Below are positions 1 to 7,742 of a stretch of DNA of 15,895 nucleotides, in pieces (the first letter of the stretch is position 1; each line of letters starts with the position of its first letter). Below the pieces are notes generated by a model, which saw nothing but the letters and a program-made list of their open reading frames with translations, did not search any database and was not told the DNA's origin. The position numbers were made by a program, and so were the translations under genes. The DNA is from JARRLC01 sp050290865 (GTDB lineage Bacteria; Pseudomonadota; Alphaproteobacteria; Rhizobiales; Rhodomicrobiaceae), in NCBI GenBank assembly GCA_050290865.1, contig JBNKIW010000054.1, positions 1-15,895 of the forward strand, given 5' to 3'.

Positions 1-257
1 AGGTCTTCGTAGCCCAAAGCAATGCCGTGGATGCGCTGCGCCACCATGGTCTTGATGGCGTGATCGACGCGCGTCTGGTCGCGGTGATCGGTAAAACAGC
101 CCGCAACCCGCTCGCTCATGCGCAGCAGGCGGTCCGTTTCGCGCAACAGCAATGCGCCCGCGTCCGACGTGATCGCCCCGCCATCGAACGATGCCACCAC
201 CGCGCGCTTTTCGAGCCCCTCGAACGCGAACTGCCTGCCGTCACACTCTGTTGGCAT
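1..257 (-). CDS. IS1380-family transposase, N-terminal part (cut by window edge)
   Basis: The reading frame starts at ATG 257 on the minus strand and stays open to the left edge, giving 85 residues. An AAAGGA ribosome-binding site lies 8 bases before the ATG. The protein carries the family's N-terminal pattern: FDGGAITSDAGALLLRE near residues 24-40, then a CFTDHRDQTR stretch and QRIHGIALGYEDL at about 73-85. The last pattern (QR followed by a GYED motif) is typical of IS1380-type DDE transposases (DDE_Tnp_1 group). The catalytic core lies outside the window, so activity cannot be judged. It is convergent with nothing and lies directly downstream of the exopolysaccharide barrel gene on the same strand. 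Family assignment is confident; which element it belongs to is unknown. Confidence 0.86.
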   Translation of the reverse strand, partial: MPTECDGRQFAFEGLEKRAVVASFDGGAITSDAGALLLRETDRLLRMSERVAGCFTDHRDQTRVDHAIKTMVAQRIHGIALGYED

Positions 258-481
258 TGATCGATCCTTTGGAAGCTGATCAAGTGATTGAATCCAAAAG
301 ACTTATAGCTGAATCGCAGCGACCCCGCAGCGAGACAGGTGAGATATCCGGGCTAGCTCTGCCCTCCAACTCGCCCCGCTCAGCCGTACTTCCCGGAACC
401 ACTCCGATCGGCCGTACCATTCCTTGCTCCCGGCGGCACACCGCTACCGGGGGTATATAAGGTGACCTGCGAGGCAGGACA
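258..481 (-). mobile_element. Upstream non-coding end of the IS1380-type element (boundary uncertain)
   Basis: This stretch separates the transposase start from the stop codon of the barrel gene and contains no convincing gene. It should hold the transposase promoter and one terminal repeat of the element. A TATAAG -10-like hexamer lies at 302-307 (minus strand), without a good -35. A small hairpin, CCTGC-GAG-GCAGG, lies at 466-478, three bases before the barrel's stop codon. It could be part of the element's end or a remnant transcription stop for the barrel operon. The other end of the element is outside the window, so the inverted repeat and target duplication cannot be confirmed. Confidence 0.4.
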
Positions 482-1840
482 CTAGAACCTCAAATTGAGT
501 GAAGTTAGGAAAACACTCTCATCATAAGACGTGAGCTCATCGTCAGTCGATTCGAACTTGTCGAACGTGTAAAGAAAAGATAAGCCGGCATGTGAGCTGA
601 GTTCGTAGGTTAAAGCGGCTCGACTGCCGAAAGAAGTAAGAACACCCTGGTCGTCAGACAAATGCGTTTTGTCATAAGAGACGCCGGCGATCAGCTGTAG
701 ATCTCTCCTAATGCGATACGTCATTTCAAGAGAACCGTGTCGGCTCACACCGCCGCTCTCAATTCCTTCTGTGAAGTCTACTCCGGTATCGTTGTAGCCG
801 CCTTTTGCCGTCAATATCAGCGTCCGCGTCGGGCTCCAGCGCAGCGTCGCTTCATATTCAACAAGCGGACGTATTTGCGCATCCGGATTGTTGTAATAAT
901 CCTGCTCTCTCACGCCCGCCAAGAAACTGACACTGGTCTTAGATGTAAGATCGACGGTAATCTTATCCGCAAGTCTCCAAGTATCGACACTACGCAACCG
1001 ATCGCGAATTTTGGTATGCGCTGTTTCGAACGTTAAGTTGGATCGAATACGTTTCAAATGCTGAACATCAAGGAAAACGTCGAATGACGTAACGTCTTCA
1101 TTGCGATCGGTTTGATTCAAAAACGCGCCAGTTGTACTCAAAACGTCATCAAATCTCTTCCGCGTGAGCGTCAAATTTGCGCCAGCGTCAACCTTCTTCC
1201 AGGATTTGCGATAACCGATGCTTTCCGTGAATACTTGCTGATGGACGGGAGAGGCGGCATCGGACGGGATTTCGTGGTTCGTAGAGACGCGACCCTCGTA
1301 ACCATCCAGTATTGTTGCGTTTAAGAGAATCCGGCTTGTCGGCGACAAAAAGTAGTTTTCGCTCGCCCTCACCGAAATATTAGTTACGTTATTAGCGCCA
1401 TAACGGGCGTACTTGACGCTTGAAACGCTGCCGACGACCTTTTCAGTGTGATTGCGGCCATTCCTAGTGAGGTCAAAACTGGGAGCCACAAAGAATATGT
1501 AATCGTGCATCGTTGGCGAATGTGATCGCAAAATATTAGTATCGCAAACAACACCGGAAGAAAGTTTGGTCTTCAGCAAAAATTCTCCAACTGATATGCC
1601 GGGGGCTTCAAATCCGGAGAGCAGTGTAGCTACTACTGTACCTCCATTGGTAATAGCCTCCTGTGCTGCGGCAGGAAGCCCCGTTGCGGCGCCGAAAAGA
1701 AAGGTGAAGCCTATTCCTTCGCCGAGCACCTTTCCGGCACGCACGATGATAGCGAAAAGAAATGTGCTAATATAACGCGCGCCAAAACGACGCTGGCCTG
1801 GGGCTGTTCCTGGATCAGCAACTTCCTTAAAAGCCGCCAT
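482..1840 (-). CDS. Outer-membrane beta-barrel protein of the EPS locus (BBP2-like)
   Basis: The product is 452 residues from ATG 1840. This start has a GGGGGAG ribosome site 8-9 bases upstream. The longer frame from GTG 1903 has GGGAGG touching the start codon, too close to work well. A hydrophobic leader ends near AAAQ (residues 57-60), consistent with Sec export, although the leader is unusually long. The mature part has alternating beta-strand patterns, a CDTNILRS segment resembling the family's DDNxxR signature, and a terminal LNLRF ending in Phe as in BAM-inserted barrels. BBP2-type proteins often accompany Wza/GumB-type export lipoproteins in alphaproteobacterial EPS clusters. It follows the export lipoprotein and is probably co-transcribed with it. 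A role as the outer-membrane exit channel or its partner is inference. Confidence 0.75.
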   Translation of the reverse strand: MAAFKEVADPGTAPGQRRFGARYISTFLFAIIVRAGKVLGEGIGFTFLFGAATGLPAAAQEAITNGGTVVATLLSGFEAPGISVGEFLLKTKLSSGVVCDTNILRSHSPTMHDYIFFVAPSFDLTRNGRNHTEKVVGSVSSVKYARYGANNVTNISVRASENYFLSPTSRILLNATILDGYEGRVSTNHEIPSDAASPVHQQVFTESIGYRKSWKKVDAGANLTLTRKRFDDVLSTTGAFLNQTDRNEDVTSFDVFLDVQHLKRIRSNLTFETAHTKIRDRLRSVDTWRLADKITVDLTSKTSVSFLAGVREQDYYNNPDAQIRPLVEYEATLRWSPTRTLILTAKGGYNDTGVDFTEGIESGGVSRHGSLEMTYRIRRDLQLIAGVSYDKTHLSDDQGVLTSFGSRAALTYELSSHAGLSFLYTFDKFESTDDELTSYDESVFLTSLNLRF

Positions 1841-1913
1841 AGACTTCACTCCCCCGCCCAAATACATCGTCAGACCGCCGCTTCGGTGAATCTGAACAGT
1901 CACCTCCCAGTAC

Positions 1914-2474
1914 TTAGTACCAGCGCTCCTTTACGTAGAGGGTATCCCCAGGGGAAATGGCAGCCGTAGGCGCGCGTTGCTCAGTAGCCAGTGTCCCGTT
2001 CGTACGGGTAGTCACGCGTATGGCTTCGTGATCGGCATGTATCGTATAGCCGCCGCCGAGCGCGACGGCATCTTCTACCGTCATCCCGGGGGCGTAGGGA
2101 TAACGTCCTGGCGATTTAACTTCTCCGAGTATCGAAAAAGGACGATAAGTCGCAACTTCCACCGAAACCTTGGGATCCGCGACAAGGTTTTTGTCTTCGA
2201 GGGTCTTTCTGATTATACTCTCAACCTGCCGCACGGTCTTTTTTTCGACTTTGAACGTTCCCGCAAGCGGAATAGCGACGGTTCCCGAACCGCTTACCGC
2301 GTATGACGCCGACAAAGCCGGTTGGTCGTAAACAACGACGCGGATCTGATCTCCTGGACCAAGCTGGTATTCCCCTACCTTGTCGTAAGGGACTATCGAT
2401 GGCCGACCATCCATCGCGCAAGCACTCAAGACAACAAGTTGAAATATCAATATAAGCCGCCAAGTTGTTGACAT
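1914..2474 (-). CDS. Polysaccharide export lipoprotein (short Wza/GumB type)
   Basis: The product is 186 residues from ATG 2474. An in-frame GTG at 2492 would add six residues but has no ribosome site. Residues 1-19 form a lipoprotein signal with lipobox LSAC, so Cys19 would be acylated. The Poly_export domain follows, with YQLGPGDQIRVVVYDQP at about 35-51 and VSVEVATYRPFSILGEV near 100-116. An SLBB-type segment comes next (GEVKSPGRYPYAPGMTVEDA...GGGYT). It is short, as in GumB, and lacks the extra domains of E. coli Wza. It should form or cap the periplasmic/outer-membrane export pore. A run of ten G residues sits directly before the ATG, which is unusual. Divergent from the co-polymerase gene and upstream of the barrel gene. 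Confidence 0.88.
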   Translation of the reverse strand: MSTTWRLILIFQLVVLSACAMDGRPSIVPYDKVGEYQLGPGDQIRVVVYDQPALSASYAVSGSGTVAIPLAGTFKVEKKTVRQVESIIRKTLEDKNLVADPKVSVEVATYRPFSILGEVKSPGRYPYAPGMTVEDAVALGGGYTIHADHEAIRVTTRTNGTLATEQRAPTAAISPGDTLYVKERWY

Positions 2475-2484
2475 CCCCCCCCCC
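2475..2484 (-). repeat. G10 homopolymer at the ribosome-binding position
   Basis: Ten consecutive G residues (C on the plus strand) end immediately before ATG 2474 of the export lipoprotein. They lie between that ATG and an alternative in-frame GTG at 2492. Length changes in the tract would alter ribosome binding or put the GTG out of frame. Tracts of this length are slippage-prone in other bacteria; phase variation here is inference. Confidence 0.6.
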
Positions 2485-2502
2485 ACCGACACCTATAGCA
2501 AC

Positions 2503-2531
2503 ATTCTACAACCTGGGTGACTGTCTAGCAA
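2503..2531 (-). promoter_or_regulatory. Candidate promoter for the export lipoprotein operon
   Basis: On the minus strand, TTGCTA (-35-like, 2526-2531) and TAGAAT (-10-like, 2503-2508) are separated by 17 bases. This would start transcription roughly 20 bases before the lipoprotein start. The match is moderate and was judged by eye. Confidence 0.3.
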
Positions 2532-2537
2532 TTGCAT
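2523..2537 (-). repeat. EPS intergenic 15-mer, copy 1
   Basis: Read on the minus strand it is ATGCAATTGCTAGAC. It overlaps the -35-like hexamer of the lipoprotein promoter and matches copy 2 at 5025-5039 in 14 of 15 positions. The core GCAATTGC is itself palindromic. It may be a shared regulator site or a chance match. Confidence 0.35.
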
Positions 2538-2826
2538 GACGCTCAATCAAGCCTAAGTTCCGTGTGCGGTGGCTATCCGGCAACGGTTTGCCGATTGGTC
2601 TGCAAAGAATAATGCGCGCGTGAGTTGTATTCCTCAGCGTGAGGGCGGCAATGGAGCATGCTGTTCTAACAAAAATCTGGTATTGGCTTCGGAGCATGAT
2701 CGAGAGCAAGCTGTGCCCGCGGAGACATTCTCTGACATGAATTCAAACTTGAATGGCCCATCGGAGCCGAGCCTGCTCTTAAGAGCTTGGGTTTCGTTGG
2801 GCTATTTCTATTAACGGTGACCAAGG

Positions 2827-4992
2827 ATGCAGGAAACGCAGCCAAGCCTCTTGTCTGGATTGAGTGTTAAGCATATACTTTGGATAATTTGGTGGTGGAA
2901 GTTCGCAATTGTGGCATCTGTAGCCTTGGGGCTTGTTGTGGCCAAGGTGTTTATGTCATTCGTTCCGCCAAAATACATTGCGTCTGCACAAATTCTCTTT
3001 GATGCTGCCGCAGAGCAACTTGTCAGCAACAATAAAGAATTTAGAACAAGTTATGGGGTGCATCAGGTTTTTCAGAGCGCAACCGCTATGATTGCATCAC
3101 CTGGAATCCTCAAACCCGTTGCCCTCAAAATTATGTCGCAATCAGCGCCGGCTCCTTCTTCAAAAACGCCGATCCAAAAAATCTTGGCGCTCCCGGATTT
3201 GAGCGACGCCGAGCGCATGGCAGCACTGATTAAAACGCTTCAAAGGAGTTTAACCACCCGAACGCAAGCAGCGAACCAAATTATTGTTCTTGAATATAAA
3301 TCCAGCAGCGCCGCCGAAGCCGCTTCTGTTGCAAATCTCATTGCCGCTACATTCATAGAAGAACGCGCGGCATCTCGGCAAGCGGCGCTCGCACAAGCAA
3401 CCGAGTGGCTGGACAAGCGCTCCGCAGAAGCGAAACAAAGGCTGATCGCGGTCGACAAGAAGATACAAGACTTCAAGGCCAAACATAGTATTGAGGACGC
3501 AACCGGCTCCTCTGCGCTCGAGGCTCAGTTGACACGCGCGCGAGAACAATTGTCCACCCTGCAGACACGATTGGCCGAGGCTCGAACTGTTTACGAAACA
3601 CTGAACAATCAGGACAGCGGAGGCAGGAAGTATTATGAAAAGCTCGCCGAGGGCTTAGGCGGCCCGGCAATGGAGCGCTTGAGATCCTCTTTAGCGCAAG
3701 CGCAGGGGAACTTGGCCAGCGACAAGGCAAGGCTCGGAGCATTCCATCCCAGTGTCAAAGGGCGGGAAATGCAGATTGCCCAAATCAGGCTAGAGATTGC
3801 AGCCGAAGTGCGACGGAAGCAACTGAGTTCAAAAATAGCAGTGAAGCAGTTGTCCTCAAGAGAGCAGTCTCTGAAAGAAAAAATCGGGAAAATGGAGAGT
3901 AAGGTTCACGCTTTGCGAGCCGCGGAGGTGCAACTACTCGAATTTCAGCGGGAAAGGGATGCCACTAAAACACTTTATGACTCCATGCTGGCGAAGGTAA
4001 TGGAGGCAAACCTGCAGCGGACATTGAACTTTGCGCAATTCAGAGTTTTGCTCAATGCGACTGTTCCCAGTCGTCCGAAGCTACCGCCAGCGCTGATTTG
4101 GGCTGCCGGCGGAATCGCAGGGCTTGGGTTTGGTCTTTTTGCCAGTCTCTTATTGGAGTTGTTACGGGGGCGTATAGTGACATTGGAGCAGGCAAGGAGG
4201 CATCTGCCGTCAAAGATTATAACTCAAGTGCCACTAATTACAAAAAGGGACTTCTGCGCAAGAGGTAAGGATAGAAAACGCTATCTCCGCAACTTTGCCA
4301 AGGAGTTTCCAAGATCTCTTTTTGCGAATAAACTTCTCGCCGTCCAGCTGGCCGTTAACGCCGCACGTGCAAATAGTACTTCTAGAATAGTTATGATCAC
4401 CTCACCCAGGCAGGGCGGTGGTAAGACGAGTATTACGTCAAATTTGGCCGGGTTATCGGTCTTGTCGGGATTAAAGACATTGCTTATAGATATGGATTCG
4501 ATAAGGCCCGATGAAAACCATGAAGAAACAGAAGATCTGCAATGCTTTGAACTTAATACTTTCTTAAAAGACTTTAAACTGGAAGAAGTATTGTCAGCTG
4601 CGTATCGGACAAAGATAGGAAACTATGACGTATTGCGGGTCCGGCCATCAAATGAGGCGGCTTCCATGCGTTTCTTTCAGAGCCAAGTGGCTGAACTTCT
4701 GGAATTCGTACGCGGAAAATATGACCGCGTGTGGATCGATACGCCTCCGGTTGAGATTTTCACCGACCCGCTACTGATCGCGTCGCAGGTGGATGGTGTT
4801 ATGGTCATTGCTGAATGGTCCGAGACGACCCTAAAGCAGATGAAAGATACGATTAAACTGATTCTGGAGAGTGGCGGTAACGTTTTGGGCGTTATTATAA
4901 ATAAGGTCCGGGTCGACGCATTAATTTCCGAACCAATGGCTTCCTATGCGACTTATTATGAGTATAAAAAACATGCCGATAGTTCCTCCTAA
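2827..4992 (+). CDS. EPS co-polymerase fused to a BY-type tyrosine kinase (Wzc/GumC-like)
   Basis: A 721-residue inner-membrane protein with a GGTGA ribosome site six bases before ATG. Transmembrane segments lie at about 17-45 and 422-445, bracketing a periplasmic Wzz-type region with predicted coiled coils (about 190-260 and 325-385). The Pro-rich VPSRPKLPPA motif just before the second membrane segment is typical of polysaccharide co-polymerases. The cytoplasmic domain has Walker A SPRQGGGKTS (526-535, Lys533), Walker A' TLLIDMDSIRP (551-561) and Walker B VWIDTPP (635-641). The tail is Tyr-rich (Tyr707, 710, 711, 713) as in autophosphorylating BY-kinases. The usual acidic residue before the P-loop Gly-Lys is Gly here. 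It would set chain length and couple polymerisation to export. Base composition is AT-richer than in the downstream sugar genes. Confidence 0.9.
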   Translation: MQETQPSLLSGLSVKHILWIIWWWKFAIVASVALGLVVAKVFMSFVPPKYIASAQILFDAAAEQLVSNNKEFRTSYGVHQVFQSATAMIASPGILKPVALKIMSQSAPAPSSKTPIQKILALPDLSDAERMAALIKTLQRSLTTRTQAANQIIVLEYKSSSAAEAASVANLIAATFIEERAASRQAALAQATEWLDKRSAEAKQRLIAVDKKIQDFKAKHSIEDATGSSALEAQLTRAREQLSTLQTRLAEARTVYETLNNQDSGGRKYYEKLAEGLGGPAMERLRSSLAQAQGNLASDKARLGAFHPSVKGREMQIAQIRLEIAAEVRRKQLSSKIAVKQLSSREQSLKEKIGKMESKVHALRAAEVQLLEFQRERDATKTLYDSMLAKVMEANLQRTLNFAQFRVLLNATVPSRPKLPPALIWAAGGIAGLGFGLFASLLLELLRGRIVTLEQARRHLPSKIITQVPLITKRDFCARGKDRKRYLRNFAKEFPRSLFANKLLAVQLAVNAARANSTSRIVMITSPRQGGGKTSITSNLAGLSVLSGLKTLLIDMDSIRPDENHEETEDLQCFELNTFLKDFKLEEVLSAAYRTKIGNYDVLRVRPSNEAASMRFFQSQVAELLEFVRGKYDRVWIDTPPVEIFTDPLLIASQVDGVMVIAEWSETTLKQMKDTIKLILESGGNVLGVIINKVRVDALISEPMASYATYYEYKKHADSSS

Positions 4993-4994
4993 TT

Positions 4995-5019
4995 ACAACC
5001 TCTTACAGCCTGGGGTTGT
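4995..5019 (+). terminator. Weak terminator-like hairpin after the co-polymerase gene
   Basis: An 8-bp stem (ACAACCTC with GGGGTTGT, one G-U pair) with a 9-base loop starts three bases after the stop codon. Only CTCTT follows rather than a real U run, so it may be an attenuator or not act at all. Confidence 0.3.
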
Positions 5020-5024
5020 CTCTT

Positions 5025-5039
5025 ATGCAATTGCTTGAC
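5025..5039 (+). repeat. EPS intergenic 15-mer, copy 2
   Basis: ATGCAATTGCTTGAC lies in the 209-base gap before the glycosyltransferase and contains the -35-like TTGACT. It matches the minus-strand copy at 2523-2537 in 14 of 15 positions and has the same orientation relative to its downstream gene. No clear -10 was found at the right spacing. Confidence 0.35.
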
Positions 5040-5201
5040 TATCGCAAACAGTTTGTGCTTGCATGCTTTGATCGTTCGTGCAGGTGTCCGCGAATATGCG
5101 TGCGCAGTACCGTTGGGTGCGCGCGCCAGCTGATATAGTGCCAGAAACGTATTCGACATTCCAATCCGTCTTCTCCAAACCGTGTGGCCAAGATCCGATC
5201 G

Positions 5202-6479
5202 ATGAGTTTAGAGCGCCTCAGTATTCTTTACGTATCCCAAATACCGGCCAGCCCGCCGCGCTTTGGCGCTCAAGCGAGGATCCACGGTCTGATAACGCAG
5301 TTGTCACAACGCCATGATCTGACGGCAGTGATGCTGATTGACGATGAGTTCGACGCCGAGGAGTGCCGCCGGGCCATGCAATCCTATTGCCGTGAGGTGG
5401 TACTGGTTCCGAACCTCCGTGCGCGGCATAGCCTTGCTAAGCGGCTGAGGCAGTTGCGGTCTCTGGCCTCGACGCGCAGTTTCGAGCGGCTAGGGGTTAT
5501 GGTGCCCGAATTGCAGCAGGCCCTGGACCGGGTCCTGCTAGCCACGCGGTTCGACGTCGTCAACCTGGAGTTCCCGTACCTCGGCTATTCCCGCTTGCGG
5601 CAGGCTCCGCCCGGCAAGCGGCCCCCGCAAGTGGTTGTGGACTCTCACGAGATCGCCTACGACCTGGCACGGCAGTTCGCGCGCACCGGCGGCAGCCTCG
5701 GGCGTCGCCTCTACGCCGCGGCCAACTGGCGCAAGCTCCGGCGCGAAGAGCTGCAAACCTACCGCGATGCGGATGGAGTCTACCTTTGCAGCGAGGCGGA
5801 CAAGCAGCGCTTGTTCGACCAAGCGCCCGGGGTCCGCACGACGGTGATTCCCAACGCGGCGGACGTGGAATACTACCAGCCGCGCCCCACTGATCCGCAG
5901 CCGGACGGCCGCACGGTCGTCTATTTCGGGCTGCTTTCTACCGCCCCCAATGTCGACGGCGTAATCCATTTCGTCCAGAATATTTGGCCGCGCATCGCCC
6001 GGGCGCACCCCGAGGCGCGCTTCAAGATCATTGGCGGTAGGCCACCACTGTCGCTCCAACGGTTGGCCGGGCCTCGGGTTGAACTAACCGGTTTCGTGCC
6101 GGACCTTCGTCCACATCTCGCGGCGGCCGCGGTCTTGGTGGTGCCACTGCGGTTGGGCGGCGGCACCCGTCTCAAGATTGTTGAGGGTATGGCCATGGGT
6201 AAGGCCATCGTCTCAACGGCGCTGGGCGCTGAGGGTATACAGGCGGTCCCCGGACGCGACATCCTCGTCGAGGATGAACCCGTGGCCTTCGCCGAGGCGG
6301 TGAACAGACTGCTGGAAAACCCGAGTGAGGCCACTGAAATCGGACACTCGGCCCGCCGGCTGGCGGTGGAACGTTACTCATGGAGATCCGCCGCCTCAAA
6401 ACTGGAACGTTTCCTCCATGAAATTGTTGCCGTCGGACATCCTCGGGAGGAGCGAGAACAGCCATGCACATCGCTATAG
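5202..6479 (+). CDS. GT4-family glycosyltransferase
   Basis: The product is 425 residues from ATG 5202; a GTG at 5184 would add six. Neither start has a good ribosome site. The fold is GT-B. The N-terminal half begins with LSILYVSQIPASPPRFGAQARIHGL. The C-terminal half has VIPNAADVEYY (215-225), YFGLLS (241-246), and the nucleotide-sugar binding stretch LGGGTRLKIVEGMAMGKAIVS (318-338), in which Glu328 is the conserved acidic residue of GT4 enzymes. The pattern resembles the glycosyltransferases of exosortase/PEP-CTERM EPS loci (TIGR03087-like), but no exosortase is visible. It would add a sugar to the lipid-linked repeat unit at the inner membrane; donor and acceptor cannot be read from sequence. 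Its last 16 bases overlap the next gene, which implies coupled translation. GC is much higher than in the co-polymerase gene. Confidence 0.88.
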   Translation: MSLERLSILYVSQIPASPPRFGAQARIHGLITQLSQRHDLTAVMLIDDEFDAEECRRAMQSYCREVVLVPNLRARHSLAKRLRQLRSLASTRSFERLGVMVPELQQALDRVLLATRFDVVNLEFPYLGYSRLRQAPPGKRPPQVVVDSHEIAYDLARQFARTGGSLGRRLYAAANWRKLRREELQTYRDADGVYLCSEADKQRLFDQAPGVRTTVIPNAADVEYYQPRPTDPQPDGRTVVYFGLLSTAPNVDGVIHFVQNIWPRIARAHPEARFKIIGGRPPLSLQRLAGPRVELTGFVPDLRPHLAAAAVLVVPLRLGGGTRLKIVEGMAMGKAIVSTALGAEGIQAVPGRDILVEDEPVAFAEAVNRLLENPSEATEIGHSARRLAVERYSWRSAASKLERFLHEIVAVGHPREEREQPCTSL

Positions 6480-7576
6480 TCGGCTGCGGCTTTATTGCCG
6501 ACACTTATGTCCGGTGTCTGCGGACCTATCCGTCACTCAAAATCGTGGGTGTTACAGATCGAGACATCAATCGCGCCAATCAGTTCGGCGCATTCTATGG
6601 TCTGCCGGTGTACGACAGCGTGGAGCGCCTTTTGGACGACGAGAGGGCACAGCTCGTCTTGAACCTGACGAATCCGCGCTCGCACTATGCGGTGTCGAAA
6701 GCCTGTCTGCAGGCCGGAAAGCATGTCTATTCTGAGAAGCCGCTTGCCACAGATCTTGAACAGGCAAAGGAACTGGTGGAGCTGGCCGAACTTCGCGGCC
6801 TGCAGATCTCCTCGGCGCCCTGCAGCCTGCTGGGTGAATGTGCGCAGACGATGTGGAAGGCGGTGCGAGAGAATCGCGTTGGGCGGGTCCGTGCCGTGTA
6901 TGCGGAGATGGATGACGGTCTTGTGCACCGGATGCCGTATCAGAAATGGAAAAGCACAAACGGCACACCCTGGCCGTACAAGGACGAGTTCGAAACCGGC
7001 TGCACCATGGAACACGCCGGGTACAGTTTAAGTTGGCTGGTAGCATTTTTCGGCCCGGCGCGGAAGGTAACCGCCTTCTCGTGCCTCCAGATTGCGGACA
7101 AACATCCAAGCATTTCATCAAATGATATGGCGCCAGATTTTTCGGTCGCCGCCATCCAGTTTGCGTCAGGTATTGTTGCTCGCCTGACGTGCAGTGTCAT
7201 TGCGCCAGTCGATCACGCCCTGCGAATCCTTGGCGATGACGGCGTCCTCTACACCCAGGATGTGTGGGAATATGGTTCACCTGTGTACAGTCGGCGCTGG
7301 ATCACAATTCGCCGCAGAATGCTGCTCAGTCCTTGGAGAACGCGGCATCAGAGACTTGCTGAACGAGGGCGGGCGCTGCTGACGGATGATCGTGCCCGAG
7401 GCGTGGCGGAGCTAGCCAACGCCGTAGCCGAAGGTCGCCAGAGCCGCCTCTCGTCGCGTTTTTCGCTTCACGTGACCGAACTGACGCTGGCCATCCAGCA
7501 AGCGGGAGTCGAGGGTAAGTCATACCGGATAGCCACGAGCTTTGAACCTTTGGAGCCGATGCCGTGGGCACTATAG
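6464..7576 (+). CDS. Gfo/Idh/MocA-family oxidoreductase
   Basis: A 370-residue cytoplasmic enzyme. GGGAGGAG lies upstream of an ATG placed inside the end of the glycosyltransferase gene. The N-terminal Rossmann fold has IVGCGFIA (5-12), an acidic residue after strand two (Asp32) suggesting NAD rather than NADP, and the family's EKP motif at 91-93 with Lys92. The C-terminal half contains GCTMEHAGYSLSWL (179-192), where the usual D-x-G-x-H/Y-x-x-D pattern appears as Glu183, Tyr187 and Ser190. Family members oxidise or reduce sugar hydroxyls, and in EPS loci often act on nucleotide sugars. The substrate here is unknown. Overlap with the GT4 gene and same strand as the SDR gene point to one sugar-modifying operon. 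Confidence 0.87.
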   Translation: MHIAIVGCGFIADTYVRCLRTYPSLKIVGVTDRDINRANQFGAFYGLPVYDSVERLLDDERAQLVLNLTNPRSHYAVSKACLQAGKHVYSEKPLATDLEQAKELVELAELRGLQISSAPCSLLGECAQTMWKAVRENRVGRVRAVYAEMDDGLVHRMPYQKWKSTNGTPWPYKDEFETGCTMEHAGYSLSWLVAFFGPARKVTAFSCLQIADKHPSISSNDMAPDFSVAAIQFASGIVARLTCSVIAPVDHALRILGDDGVLYTQDVWEYGSPVYSRRWITIRRRMLLSPWRTRHQRLAERGRALLTDDRARGVAELANAVAEGRQSRLSSRFSLHVTELTLAIQQAGVEGKSYRIATSFEPLEPMPWAL

Positions 7577-7742
7577 TCTGCCGACGCGTCCCCCAAGGCC
7601 CCTCGCACGGGCATTGTGAGTTCCGCAGGCTTGCGTCCCTCGTTGGCGGGCGGCAGCAACGCTTATGTGCGCAAGCCCGTGTCAGCCGGCGAATCTGGCG
7701 GGTTGCTGGACGATGCACTGGGATCGAACCGGGAGGGCCCTC

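Larger units (their letters stand above)
2485..2826. promoter_or_regulatory. Divergent control region between EPS export operon and co-polymerase gene
   Basis: About 340 bases without a convincing gene separate the two divergent EPS transcripts. It contains a perfect hairpin CGGCAA-CGGT-TTGCCG at 2578-2593, a perfect 12-base palindrome GCTCTTAAGAGC at 2775-2786 about 40 bases before the co-polymerase start, and the 15-mer at 2523-2537 described separately. The palindrome is well placed to be an operator for the plus-strand gene, but no known regulator site is recognised. Confidence 0.5.

Noticed and set aside
451..462. TATATAAG as an outward promoter of the IS
   Set aside because: No -35-like hexamer at 16-18 bases on either strand.
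5078..5317. 79-codon plus-strand frame before and into the glycosyltransferase
   Set aside because: Overlaps the start of the GT4 gene in another frame and has no motif.
5538..6059. 173-codon minus-strand frame
   Set aside because: Antisense to the GT4 glycosyltransferase, with no ribosome site or family pattern.
6533..7121. Two overlapping minus-strand frames
   Set aside because: Antisense to the MocA-family gene; mutually overlapping and without motifs.
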